A stretch of DNA of 40,047 nucleotides from Pseudoalteromonas luteoviolacea H33-S (GTDB lineage: Bacteria; Pseudomonadota; Gammaproteobacteria; Enterobacterales; Alteromonadaceae). Every line of letters begins with the position of its first letter. The first letter of the stretch is position 1. Below, one piece after another: positions 16,757 through 24,279 of this stretch. The notes beneath the pieces were generated by a model. The model searched no databases and was not told the DNA's origin. It was given only the letters and a program-made list of their open reading frames with translations. Both the position numbers and the translations under genes were made by a program. The stretch lies in contig NZ_AUXY01000094.1 of assembly GCF_001625695.1 (NCBI RefSeq), forward strand, positions 1 to 40,047, written 5' to 3'.

Positions 16757-16932
16757 CGTTGAGGCTTAAGTTAAAACGATTTTAGGGGAACAACAATAAA
16801 AATTATAACCCCCTATTGAGCAAGCTTTCTTACAACAAAATAGCTTGTGTCCCGTCTAATAAAAATAACAAGGGATAGCGTTACTTAGCCACTATGGCAA
16901 CTCCTCTGTGGGGTTGCCATAGTTTTTCTTTT
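16757..16932 (+). ncRNA. Candidate small RNA or attenuated leader
   Basis: Between the promoter and a strong terminator lie about 175 bases with no open frame having a ribosome binding site. Hairpins visible by eye: GTCCCC (16752-16757) with GGGGAAC (16785-16791, one bulge), CAAGCT (16821-16826) with AGCTTG (16842-16847), and the terminator at 16891-16923. It does not resemble 6S, Spot 42, GlmZ or other RNAs I know. It could be a free sRNA or the leader of the DUF1353 gene, whose ATG is about 100 bases beyond the terminator. Confidence 0.4.
16891..16932 (+). terminator. Intrinsic terminator
   Basis: ACTATGGCAAC (16891-16901) pairs perfectly with GTTGCCATAGT (16913-16923), extended inward by C-G pairs, and is followed by TTTTCTTTT. 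It is upstream of the DUF1353 gene on the same strand, so it either ends an RNA gene or attenuates that gene. Confidence 0.8.
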
Positions 16933-17028
16933 CAATTAACCCCAAGGCATTCAAGCCTTCTTTATAGCCATAATACTGACATCTCGTACTTCTATAGTAT
17001 TGCCATTCTAAGAATAGGAACGGACTAT

Positions 17029-17475
17029 ATGGGTACGCTAAATATCAAACCTGTTTTAAACTCACATTCAAACAAATTAAAAAATGCTTATGAGTTGGTT
17101 GAGGATTTTTCTTACGAGATTAATGGGAATGTGCGTTGGGTGCCACGGTTTTTTCAATATGATGGCGCAAGTATTCCCATTGCGGCATATTACTTGGTAG
17201 GTACACCTTTTAACCCCAGATACATGCAGGCAGCATTAGTGCACGATTGGCTTTATCATACTCATGAAGTTAGTCGCTCTGACGCCGATAATTTGTTTTA
17301 CGTTATGTTATGTGAGTCAGGTGTCCGTACTTCTACGGCTTTAATCATGAAATTTGCTGTCGACAAATTTGGTGCGAGTTATTGGCGCAATAATGATGAT
17401 GATCTTGCCTATAAACAAGAGCTTGAAGATAGGATCCGTGCAGATGGTAGAAGCCCCAGTGTATATGGCTTGTAA
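17029..17475 (+). CDS. DUF1353-family protein
   Basis: A 148-residue soluble protein of the DUF1353 family, which is found in phages, prophages and bacterial chromosomes and has no firm function. The family hallmarks are present: WVPRFFQYDGASIP early in the protein, AALVHDWLYHTHEVSRSDAD in the middle, and a C-terminal FGASYWRN. The conserved Asp and His residues of DGASIP and HDWLY suggest a metal or catalytic site. The ATG at 17029 is chosen because AGGAACGG precedes it and homology begins there; the open frame reaches back to 16894 through a terminator. No other phage genes surround it. It is convergent with the DsbB-like gene. Confidence 0.78.
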   Translation: MGTLNIKPVLNSHSNKLKNAYELVEDFSYEINGNVRWVPRFFQYDGASIPIAAYYLVGTPFNPRYMQAALVHDWLYHTHEVSRSDADNLFYVMLCESGVRTSTALIMKFAVDKFGASYWRNNDDDLAYKQELEDRIRADGRSPSVYGL

Positions 17476-17479
17476 GATA

Positions 17480-17518
17480 CTACGTGGTAGCACAATGAAT
17501 GCGTTTGCGACCACGTAG
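17480..17518. terminator. Hairpin between convergent genes
   Basis: CTACGTGGT (17480-17488) and ACCACGTAG (17510-17518) form a perfect 9-bp stem with a 21-nt loop. It sits between the DUF1353 and DsbB-like genes. It has no T-tract, so intrinsic termination is uncertain. Confidence 0.4.
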
Positions 17519-17537
17519 AGGATATTTAGAGTGCTGA

Positions 17538-17948
17538 TTATTCAGGCTTCTGCTGTGTTTTAGCTTGCTTTAAGTTCAGAAAGGTTAAACCAATTATGCC
17601 GGTCATAGCAAAACCGGATAATAAAAATGGGTCCATTGCGATATGTTCATGAAAATTAAATGTACCTGCTGAGATTGACTTCCACCCCATGAAGTGTTGA
17701 TTTGCCGCAACGACGGCGCCAAAAAAACCAATGACAAGTACAATGTATTTGGAAATCCAATGTGAAGCTGTAGGAAGTATTAAGAGTAAGCCTAAAATAC
17801 CAATAACTGTGCGCTGTGCTCTACAATATGGACAAACATATACAATGCCAGTTAGCTCGACGGTCCAGGCGGTAATGCTGATTAAAATAGCGACCAAGGC
17901 GACAAATTTACTGTATTTTATATATGTTTCTAGCTGAAATAGTGACAT
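17538..17948 (-). CDS. DsbB-like membrane protein with a single CxxC
   Basis: A 136-residue inner-membrane protein with four predicted helices. The first ends in a periplasm-facing Cys39-Pro-Tyr-Cys42, then RAQRTVIGILG. This matches the quinone-proximal CxxC-plus-Arg segment of DsbB, the oxidase that recharges DsbA. Genuine DsbB has a second cysteine pair in the later periplasmic loop; here that region (ANQHFMGWKSISAGTFNFHE) has none. It may be a reduced DsbB relative handling electrons at one disulfide, a partner of another thiol protein, or no oxidase at all. The length is below DsbB's usual 170-180. It stands alone on the minus strand. No DsbA-like gene is nearby. Confidence 0.65.
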   Translation of the reverse strand: MSLFQLETYIKYSKFVALVAILISITAWTVELTGIVYVCPYCRAQRTVIGILGLLLILPTASHWISKYIVLVIGFFGAVVAANQHFMGWKSISAGTFNFHEHIAMDPFLLSGFAMTGIIGLTFLNLKQAKTQQKPE

Positions 17949-18199
17949 TGAACTACCTATGAATGAAAAATATGACTTTAGCGTTGTGAATTTTGCAATA
18001 TTATAACATTAATGAGTTTTTTCGGGTAATTTATATGTCATCTTTCTTGGTAAATTGGAATACAAAATTACAGTAGGCTAACTAAGTGCTTATTTATGTT
18101 TTTCCCTTTCATGTGCCCTAAGTTTATTTGCGCTGAGTGTTGAGGTTTTAGTTTAGATTTCTCGAAAATGGCTGGATAGGATTAAATTGAGATACGAGG

Positions 18200-18230
18200 A
18201 CTTAGACCAAGGTTGGAACTTGGTCTAAGT
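18200..18230 (-). terminator. Probable terminator of the small secreted protein gene
   Basis: ACTTAGACCAAG (18200-18211) pairs perfectly with CTTGGTCTAAGT (18219-18230) with a 7-nt loop. On the minus strand it begins nine bases after the stop codon of the gene ending at 18239. The T-tract is weak. Confidence 0.55.
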
Positions 18231-18238
18231 TACAATAA

Positions 18239-18550
18239 TTAATTATTGATGTAGCAAATCACTAATTCATCTTTTGGATTGTCTTGTGTATCTTCCACTA
18301 GGTACCTAGCTTGAATGCTGTTTTGACAAGTGCACATATCATAGCGGCTGGTTAGGTATGCTTGTCCGTATTCGTCTTTGTCCGATTTTGTGATACTGCA
18401 TGTTGGTTCTCTCCATCGTTGATCCCAACCACTTTTACCAAACGCGACAATTTTTATTTTATTAGATAGTAACTTAACATTTAAATCATCAGTATTTGCT
18501 GACACATTAAGCGCACATAGTGCCATTAGAGTGGTAATTAGTTTTTTCAT
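18239..18550 (-). CDS. Small secreted cysteine-containing protein, unknown
   Basis: A 103-residue protein with a clear signal peptide (MKKLITTLMALCALNVSA, cleavage before NTDD). The mature part of about 85 residues has four cysteines (PTCSIT, DMCTCQ, VICYIN), so two disulfides are possible. The WDQRWREPTC and YGQAYLTSRYD segments are distinctive, but I know no family. AAGGA precedes the ATG at a good distance. It is divergent from the lipoprotein metalloprotease, with 440 bp between. Confidence 0.6.
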   Translation of the reverse strand: MKKLITTLMALCALNVSANTDDLNVKLLSNKIKIVAFGKSGWDQRWREPTCSITKSDKDEYGQAYLTSRYDMCTCQNSIQARYLVEDTQDNPKDELVICYINN

Positions 18551-18990
18551 TATTCATCCTTAATTGCTAATTAAATAGAGTTAAAGCTCTATGGTTTTGG
18601 GTATTTTATTCTTTGAACTTATTTTTTCAAGTTTTTTTTATTATAAAATGGTATTTACAAGCTTTATGAAGTAAAGCTATGTAATTAAAAAGAATAATCT
18701 AACATTTTGCTTTAGTACTTGTATTTTTAAATTATTGTTTTCAACTCTTACAGAACGGAGGTGTTTTTATATTACTTGCTTTGTTGTTTCAATAATGGGC
18801 GCGGGTTCACAGTGTTTAGGAGTGACATAGGAAGCATAGATAAAGTAGGCACTAAAAAAGTGATATGCTTGGTTTTTTATGTTAACTTTATTGTTCTTTT
18901 TTGTAACAATAAATAACAAATTTAAGCTGGAGCACATCTATAACTTTCGTTAGTGTAGTTAATAGCATTTTTAATTTAAGGAAAATCTTG
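18551..18990. other. Divergent intergenic region
   Basis: About 440 very AT-rich bases. A GGAGG motif near 18758 is not followed by a plausible coding frame; the nearest ATG gives only a dozen codons. No strong hairpin or palindrome is seen. Confidence 0.4.
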
Positions 18991-20322
18991 ATGCCTCACA
19001 TAAGAATCTATCTGATCGGAATAACGTCCGCTTTATTGTGGGGGTGTGGCGGGTCCAGTGACTCAGAAACCCCTGAACCTCCGATTACAACTTTGCCAGA
19101 ACAAAACAGCTATATGATTTCTACTTCCCTAAGCGAGGGAGGTTCTATTACACCTGATTCATTTGAGCTTGCTGAAAATTCGGAAAAAACTTTTTTAATA
19201 GGGATAAACCCAGGTCATGAACTGGAGAGTGTTTCTGGCTGTGATGGCACAGTAGATGGCGAAAAGTTTACAGTCAGTAATCCTGAAAAGAATTGCACGA
19301 TTGAAGTGAAGTTTAAGGCTTTCCAATATACGGTTAATGTAACGACATCACTGGGCGGTTGGGTTGATAGCCCCAGTCATCAATTGTCATACGGTGAGAG
19401 CGCAAAGATTAATATCAATCCTAATAGTGACCATTTCATAGAGTCGGTAACTGGTTGTGGTGGCACGTTAAGTGAGCAACAATACACAACAGGCAATATC
19501 AATGCTAATTGTACTGTGGATGTAAAATTCAGTAGTCATTTCCCTCTACCTGAAGAGGGTATTGAGCGCATACGTTTACCTGTTGTTGTTCATGTAATTG
19601 AAAATGAGTATGTGCAGATAAGTGATGAGCAAATATATTCTCAAATTGAGGCGACAAACCAGCACTTTAGAGCCTTAAATACTAAGGATCTCGAGACAAT
19701 AGAAGATGAATTTTCACCCTATATTGCAGATACAGGTATACAACTTTATTTAGCCTCCCATGATCCTGATGGTAACCCACACTCGGGGATTAACCGAAAA
19801 ACAGCTCAGTTAAGTATCATTACGCTTGATAATGAATATGCGAAAGCGGAAAAAGGCGGTATCGATGCCTGGCCAAATGATCAATATATTAATGTGTGGG
19901 TTGGATACGCTAGAGATTTTCAAGGGGCGCTAGGCCTACTCGGGAGGGCGAATATCCCTGGATTTGTTGAAGATAGAATAATTGGTGTTGTAGTGGCGGA
20001 TTCTGTGTTTGGCGTAATTCCTCCTCGAGAGCCCAGATTTGATGAAGGTAAAACGCTCACTCATGAGCTGGGTCATTTATTTGGTTTGATTGGGCACACA
20101 CATGGCGTGCCTACTGATGAAAACACACATCGTCATTTGACTTGTGACGGGCTGCCAACTACACAGTGTAAAAACAGTGATTTAGCGATGAACTTTATGA
20201 ATGCTGAAACTGATGATAAAGACCAAAAGATGTTTTCAATTAGTCAGTATCAAGTTATGGAAAAATGGCTTAAAACCGGACCTTTACAAGCACTTTACCT
20301 AAACAATCAAGATAATAACTAA
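18991..20322 (+). CDS. Lipoprotein zinc metalloprotease with two repeat domains
   Basis: A 443-residue surface or periplasmic lipoprotein. The signal ends in the lipobox LLWGC, with Cys19 acylated. A Ser/Thr/Pro linker follows, then two tandem domains of about 70 residues, each with a Gly-rich start (SLSEGGSITP, SLGGWVDSP), an INPxxxHxxESVxGC core and a final Cys (NCTIEVKF, NCTVDVKF). They resemble divergent InlB B-repeats. The C-terminal half is a pappalysin-like (M43) protease: IRLPVVVHVI, the zinc motif THELGHLFGLIGH and a Met-turn NFM. The third histidine comes one residue later than in the canonical HExxHxxGxxH. The ATG at 18991 is chosen over a TTG one codon earlier because of AAGGA spacing. 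It is monocistronic. Confidence 0.82.
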   Translation: MPHIRIYLIGITSALLWGCGGSSDSETPEPPITTLPEQNSYMISTSLSEGGSITPDSFELAENSEKTFLIGINPGHELESVSGCDGTVDGEKFTVSNPEKNCTIEVKFKAFQYTVNVTTSLGGWVDSPSHQLSYGESAKININPNSDHFIESVTGCGGTLSEQQYTTGNINANCTVDVKFSSHFPLPEEGIERIRLPVVVHVIENEYVQISDEQIYSQIEATNQHFRALNTKDLETIEDEFSPYIADTGIQLYLASHDPDGNPHSGINRKTAQLSIITLDNEYAKAEKGGIDAWPNDQYINVWVGYARDFQGALGLLGRANIPGFVEDRIIGVVVADSVFGVIPPREPRFDEGKTLTHELGHLFGLIGHTHGVPTDENTHRHLTCDGLPTTQCKNSDLAMNFMNAETDDKDQKMFSISQYQVMEKWLKTGPLQALYLNNQDNN

Positions 20323-20345
20323 AGCATGTATTGATGCTAACTAGT

Positions 20346-20386
20346 ATTAGTCTAGAGTGTTTGTTTTGAGCTGTAGACTAATCTTA
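20346..20386 (+). terminator. Possible terminator hairpin
   Basis: ATTAGTCTA (20346-20354) is complementary to TAGACTAAT (20374-20382). The loop is 19 nt, downstream of the metalloprotease gene. AT-rich, with a weak T-tract. Confidence 0.35.
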
Positions 20387-20471
20387 TCTATCATGTAATA
20401 CTTTGTAATAGTTGGAATAGAAGGACTTTTATATAGTTACTATCGTTAGATAACTACAACAAAGATGTGCT

Positions 20472-20711
20472 ATGGAACGTAAATTAATAGACCAAATAAA
20501 ATATGAAGATCGGGATTCAGAGACTCGTGATTTAGATGGGTCGAACAAGCACTATATCAATGCAACTCTACTTTTAGATGAGGATGTTACTTCTGAAGAA
20601 GATCGTACAAGATTGTTAACTCAGCTTAACCTATATAGACATTCTGCTGCTATTGAAATCGAAGAAGTAACAGATGGCGTGTTTAATATGCGTTTTGCAT
20701 TGTTAAACTGA
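20472..20711 (+). CDS. Small acidic protein of unknown function
   Basis: A 79-residue, strongly charged protein with no signal peptide or membrane segment. It is not recognised. The sequence alternates acidic turns (DRDSETRDLDGS, EDVTSEED) with short strands (HYINATLLL, AAIEIEEV, FNMRFALL), so a compact alpha/beta fold is likely. The ribosome binding site before the ATG is poor (AAAG), which lowers confidence in the start. It lies downstream of the metalloprotease with a 149-bp gap that contains a hairpin, so it is probably transcribed alone. A strong symmetric hairpin follows at 20784-20822. Confidence 0.5.
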   Translation: MERKLIDQIKYEDRDSETRDLDGSNKHYINATLLLDEDVTSEEDRTRLLTQLNLYRHSAAIEIEEVTDGVFNMRFALLN

Positions 20712-20783
20712 TAAAGCATTTTTCATAGCCTACCTCTAAGATGATGTTTGCTTATTACTCATCTATCTATTGATATAAATACG

Positions 20784-20822
20784 ATACCTATAATGTAAAT
20801 TTTTTGTTTACATTATAGGTAT
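20784..20822. terminator. Perfect 16-bp AT-rich hairpin
   Basis: ATACCTATAATGTAAA (20784-20799) and TTTACATTATAGGTAT (20807-20822) enclose a 7-nt T-rich loop. It probably terminates the small acidic protein gene. The low GC content makes it unusual as an intrinsic terminator, and it could instead be a protein-binding palindrome. Confidence 0.5.
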
Positions 20823-20991
20823 TTGGATTTAGATTAATAACTAAACAAAAAATACAAAGCGTCATATATTCGCTTCTAGCACTTAACCATTATTATTAAT
20901 ATGAATAACGCATTTTATATGCTGTACGGTATTGTTAAACGGTTGTGTGAAGATGGGTATGAACGCTCAGCACAGAAGGTAAGATGCTATA

Positions 20992-21738
20992 ATGCAAGAT
21001 AGTCAATACAGTATTTACTACAAAAATAAGTCAGCAAAAAACCTAAATGAAAGCAGCTCTTTTGTGCAGTCCAATTATATTATTGCCGTCAAATCATTAG
21101 AATCCGGCAATTTTTTGATGACATTTATGCAGGGCTTTGATGAATTTTTAGTTGCCAGCTTGTATCCAAGCGGTGATATTAATCTAACAACTATTGGAAA
21201 GTGCGCCAAATTTGAATTTATTATCTTTAACGATCCAGATTATGGTATCTATATCTCGCAGAAGAGTATGCCTGATGAACAGTTACTTAATGTGCTGAGT
21301 GATGTCACGAAATGCACAGGGCAAACCTTTGAAGATATTTTCCAATTACTTCAATCTCAAATCATACGAGACTTTTCTGTGATCCAGCTAAGTGAATTAG
21401 ATAATATGCACTTAGAAGCTGGGAAAGAGCAAGTTTTAGAGCAAAGTATTAACAGATCAAAGTTAGTGAAGCATGAAAAGCTGGCGATAGGAAGTAAGTG
21501 CTCGACGCTGGATATAAAAAGGATACTTTGGAAGCCTGAGGGAGATGAGTTTGATACTTTGGTAGCAGATGGATGGAATGCTATTCGCAGTGATAAAGTA
21601 TATCAAAGTACAGCTTTACAATATGTCAGCCATGAACTGGATAACACCGATCAACTTGCCTATTATGAATTTGTTTACCAATCTTGGGTCCCTTCTCAAC
21701 ATAAGCATATTGAGAGGAAGATTATTCGTATCGATTAA
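20992..21738 (+). CDS. Protein of unknown function
   Basis: A 248-residue soluble protein. I recognise no family. The N-terminal half reads as a beta-rich domain (YIIAVKSLESGNFLMTFMQG, FEFIIFNDPDYGIYISQ). The middle is helical and Gln/Leu-rich (DIFQLLQSQIIRDFSVIQL). The C-terminal part has Trp-containing strands ending in ERKIIRID. The closest upstream AAGG is about 12 bases away, so the start is only fairly supported. Both strands around it are otherwise empty. It precedes the GNAT acetyltransferase on the same strand with a 78-bp gap, so co-transcription is possible. Confidence 0.5.
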   Translation: MQDSQYSIYYKNKSAKNLNESSSFVQSNYIIAVKSLESGNFLMTFMQGFDEFLVASLYPSGDINLTTIGKCAKFEFIIFNDPDYGIYISQKSMPDEQLLNVLSDVTKCTGQTFEDIFQLLQSQIIRDFSVIQLSELDNMHLEAGKEQVLEQSINRSKLVKHEKLAIGSKCSTLDIKRILWKPEGDEFDTLVADGWNAIRSDKVYQSTALQYVSHELDNTDQLAYYEFVYQSWVPSQHKHIERKIIRID

Positions 21739-21816
21739 TTATATCTACAAATTAAACTTTTAATTTTTTAATGACTTATAATCCCCTCAAATTTGTTCTA
21801 GTAAAGGAGTCGTAGT

Positions 21817-22401
21817 ATGTGGTTATCAAGTGGTGCACTTGAAGGGGACTTAGTTGTACTAGAGCCTTTGTCATTATTGCATTGTGAAGAGTTGAGAGAT
21901 GCTGTCAGTGATGGCACAAGTTGGCAGCTTTGGTATGCATCAGTACCAGCCCCACAAGATATGCAAGATTATGTGGAAAAAGCCATAAAAGGGTTAGCAC
22001 GTGGGGAAATGGCTTTTGTCGTCAAAACTAAGCACGATGGTAAAGTGGTTGGAACAACGCGCTTTTATGATGTGAAAGAACAGCATCGTCGGGCTTCAAT
22101 CGGTTATACATGGTATTCTGACTCAGTTAGAAGAACGGGCGTCAATACCGAATGTAAGTATTTACTGATTTCCTATCTTTTTGAGACGAAAGGTGCATTG
22201 TCACTTGAGTTCAAGACACATTTTTTTAATCAAGCCTCGCGTACAGCGATTGAACGCCTTGGCGCTAAATTGGATGGTATTTTACGCAGTCATCAAGTTA
22301 TGCCCGATGGCTCATTAAGAGACACTGTGATTTATTCGATATTGTCACATGAATGGCCAGCTGTGAAAAATAACCTTAGGGCCAAGCTAGATAAATACTG
22401 A
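21817..22401 (+). CDS. GNAT-family N-acetyltransferase (RimJ/RimL type)
   Basis: A cytoplasmic acetyltransferase of 194 residues that transfers acetyl from acetyl-CoA to an amine. The RimL-type pattern is clear: LEGDLVVLEPLSLLHCEEL at the start, a FVVKTKHDGKVVGTTRFYD strand pair, the IGYTWYSDSVRRTGVNTECK segment that contains the CoA-pyrophosphate loop, and FFNQASRTAIERLGAKLDG at the C-terminal helix. Related proteins act on ribosomal or other protein N-termini, or on small molecules. The substrate here is not determinable. AAAGGAG is ideally placed before the ATG. A terminator at 22459-22490 ends the transcript. Confidence 0.85.
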   Translation: MWLSSGALEGDLVVLEPLSLLHCEELRDAVSDGTSWQLWYASVPAPQDMQDYVEKAIKGLARGEMAFVVKTKHDGKVVGTTRFYDVKEQHRRASIGYTWYSDSVRRTGVNTECKYLLISYLFETKGALSLEFKTHFFNQASRTAIERLGAKLDGILRSHQVMPDGSLRDTVIYSILSHEWPAVKNNLRAKLDKY

Positions 22402-22458
22402 GCGTTTTGATACCTGTAAAAAGTTATTTTTTTCTGTTCACAACAGGTGCTGTTTAAT

Positions 22459-22492
22459 GTGCATAAAGTCTCTTTGTGCACTTGTTTTCATT
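22459..22492 (+). terminator. Rho-independent terminator of the GNAT gene
   Basis: GTGCATAAAG (22459-22468) pairs with CTTTGTGCAC (22472-22481) with one T-G pair and a 3-nt loop, followed by TTGTTTTCATTT. Confidence 0.65.
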
Positions 22493-22671
22493 TAATTTCA
22501 TCAACATCCTCTCCTGATTCTCAACCTACTGTTATATATAAATATGTTAATTTTACCTCAGCCAAAATTACTGTTATAAATAGTCAAGTTTTTTAGTGAT
22601 AAAGTACTAATTTTTGCGTTTTTTAGATTTAAAAATAAACGATTATTTTTGCATTTATTTCAAATATGCAG

Positions 22672-22687
22672 TTGACATAATATGTCA
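22672..22687. promoter_or_regulatory. Palindrome overlapping a -35-like TTGACA
   Basis: TGACATA-A-TATGTCA (22673-22687) is a perfect inverted repeat about 90 bases before the yjfI ATG. It overlaps TTGACA at 22672-22677. No good -10 lies at 16-18 bases. It could be the operator of the six-gene cluster; the binding protein is unknown. Confidence 0.35.
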
Positions 22688-22776
22688 TATCGTGCAAGTC
22701 TAAGAATGTAACTCATACAAACAGTCTGGCTTTTATTTAAAAAATGAACGCTGCTTTGACATAAGGAATCTGTTAC

Positions 22777-23187
22777 ATGGAATTAAATGAGCTTTCAATT
22801 AAACTCTCTCAGTATGAAACTGAAGGTGCTAGTTTCGAGTCTTTCTTCATCAACAATGTTGGACAAGAAGTCCTACAAATAATTGTTGATGGCAATGATG
22901 AACTTCCCATTTTTGTCACCCGCACAGAAGAGCAAATTCTTTGTATCTGTTATTTGTTCACAGAACAAGAGATCAGTGCAGACAAACATGCAGAGCTAAA
23001 CGATACGTTACTGCGTCTGAACGTGCCAATGCCATTGAGTGCATTCGCCAAAATTGATGATAAATATGCAATTTTTGGTGCGCTGTCTACTAATTCAACA
23101 TTAGAACAGCTGGGCCACGAAATAGTCACTTTATCTGCCAATTCAATTGATGCGCTAGAAGCAATTAGTGACTACCTAAGCGAATAA
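22777..23187 (+). CDS. yjfI: YjfI, DUF2170-family protein
   Basis: A 136-residue acidic cytoplasmic protein of the DUF2170 family (E. coli YjfI). The family shows up almost always directly before a PspA gene, as here, and is thought to support PspA function, but its biochemistry is unknown. Seen: alternating strands and helices such as VGQEVLQIIVDGNDELPIFV, the middle motif ILCICYLFTE, and MPLSAFAKIDDKYAIFGALS, followed by a helix with ALEAISDYL. It opens a same-strand cluster and is only 15 bases from pspA, certainly co-transcribed. TAAGGA lies 11 bases before the ATG. Confidence 0.8.
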   Translation: MELNELSIKLSQYETEGASFESFFINNVGQEVLQIIVDGNDELPIFVTRTEEQILCICYLFTEQEISADKHAELNDTLLRLNVPMPLSAFAKIDDKYAIFGALSTNSTLEQLGHEIVTLSANSIDALEAISDYLSE

Positions 23188-23202
23188 TAAGGAGTATTAG
23201 CC

Positions 23203-23895
23203 ATGAGTATTTTAAAAAAACTATTTACTGCGGTTAAAGGTGGGGTCAATGAAGTTGGCGAAGGGATAGTTGATGCCAATGCGATCCGTATTTTTGAACA
23301 AGAGATCAGAGATGCACAGGCTGCATTGAGTGATGCCAAGCGTAGCCTCACAGAAGTGATGGCAAAAGAGATCCAAACGACACGAGCCATAAAATCTTTG
23401 GATGAAGACATCGCCAAACATGAAACTTATGCTGCGCAAGCCTTAGATAAAGACGAAGAAGCTTTAGCACTTGAGATTGCAGAAAAGATAGCGCATTTTG
23501 AGCAAGAAAAAACAGAGCAGCAACAAGTACTTAATACATTCACCACCAGTGTAAATAAGCTTAAAGAGCAAATTAAACAAGCAGAAAAGACCATAGTTGA
23601 AAACCAACGTCAATTGAGCATGGTGAAAACTACTGAAAGTGTGCAAAAAGCAACAATGGCAGTAAACGACACTATGGCCTCGGGCGACTCCTCGATGGCC
23701 TCGGCTAAGCAGTCATTAGAACGTATTAGGCAACGTCAAATGGATAAGCAAGATCAACTTGATGCTGCGCAACAGCTAGCGGAAGAAAATAGCGACAAAG
23801 CGCTGCATGACAAAATGCGTGCAGCTGGCATCGGTGAAGAGGCGACAAAAGGCGCAGATGTGCTCGCTCGTATTCGCGCAAAGCAAAATAAGTAA
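23203..23895 (+). CDS. pspA: PspA/IM30 (YjfJ) membrane-remodelling protein
   Basis: A 230-residue PspA/IM30 protein (YjfJ subgroup), close to the 222 of E. coli PspA. These proteins form ESCRT-III-like helical rods and coats on the inner face of stressed membranes and limit proton leakage. The N-terminal amphipathic helix (SILKKLFTAVKGGVNEV) is followed by a long coiled coil covering most of the protein (FEQEIRDAQAALSDAKRSL through QDQLDAAQQLAEE). A Gly/Ala-rich tail ends at VLARIRAKQNK. AAGGAG lies nine bases before the ATG. Neighbours are yjfI (DUF2170) and the YqiJ/flotillin pair, not pspBC, so regulation differs from the classical system. Confidence 0.92.
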   Translation: MSILKKLFTAVKGGVNEVGEGIVDANAIRIFEQEIRDAQAALSDAKRSLTEVMAKEIQTTRAIKSLDEDIAKHETYAAQALDKDEEALALEIAEKIAHFEQEKTEQQQVLNTFTTSVNKLKEQIKQAEKTIVENQRQLSMVKTTESVQKATMAVNDTMASGDSSMASAKQSLERIRQRQMDKQDQLDAAQQLAEENSDKALHDKMRAAGIGEEATKGADVLARIRAKQNK

Positions 23896-23900
23896 TATTG

Positions 23901-24221
23901 ATGAGTGACAATAAGCAAACTTGGCAAAAGCAAGAAAAGGCGGTTAGAGCGACTCAACTTGCTTTTGACTTAAGCTCTGAAGTACAAAAGTTTATTAAAA
24001 AAAGCGCGATAGATGAGGAACTTACCCCTTCTGACATGATACGACGTATTTTGGGATTAGAAATAAAATCCAAAAAAACGCGTCAAAGACTCAGTTTTAA
24101 TTTGAGTGATGATGAAATTGTACTTTTGGCGCAGCGTTTTGGGATCTCAGATGGAGATAAGCGCATGGTAAAGCAAAAAGTTGCAGACTTACTGATCCAA
24201 CATGTAAAGGACAGTAAATAG
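23901..24221 (+). CDS. Small helical protein of the PspA cluster, unknown
   Basis: A 106-residue basic, wholly helical protein, unrecognised. It has two similar parts: SSEVQKFIKKSAIDEELTPS with DMIRRILGLEIK, then FNLSDDEIVLLAQRFGISDG with KQKVADLLIQH. Each resembles a short DNA- or protein-binding helix pair, so a ribbon-helix-helix or HTH-like regulator or an adaptor is conceivable. The ATG at 23901 follows pspA by five bases, so translation is probably coupled. An earlier in-frame TTG at 23898 is less likely. Small proteins at this position accompany yjfI-pspA in other marine gammaproteobacteria as far as I recall; that is unverified. Confidence 0.65.
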   Translation: MSDNKQTWQKQEKAVRATQLAFDLSSEVQKFIKKSAIDEELTPSDMIRRILGLEIKSKKTRQRLSFNLSDDEIVLLAQRFGISDGDKRMVKQKVADLLIQHVKDSK

Positions 24222-24279
24222 CCCAATAAAAGAGTATGTGTGGTTTGATGGCCCTTAACTCATAGGAATTAATACGATT

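Larger units (their letters stand above)
16539..17028. other. Intergenic region holding a promoter and structured transcript
   Basis: About 490 bases without a supported gene. The first 180 are featureless AT-rich sequence. From 16720 there is a promoter-like sequence, then three hairpins and a terminator, described separately. An open frame that begins at 16894 inside the terminator is only the upstream extension of the DUF1353 frame. Confidence 0.5.
22402..22776. other. Intergenic region before the pspA-flotillin cluster
   Basis: The 375 bases contain the GNAT terminator (22459-22490), a long AT-rich stretch, and a perfect 15-base palindrome overlapping a TTGACA at 22672-22687. No gene is seen. 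No sigma54 (GG-N10-GC) promoter was recognised, unlike the pspABC promoter of enterobacteria. Confidence 0.45.

Noticed and set aside
16894..17028. Longer N-terminus of the DUF1353 gene
   Set aside because: It starts inside a strong terminator hairpin, and homology and the ribosome binding site point to 17029.
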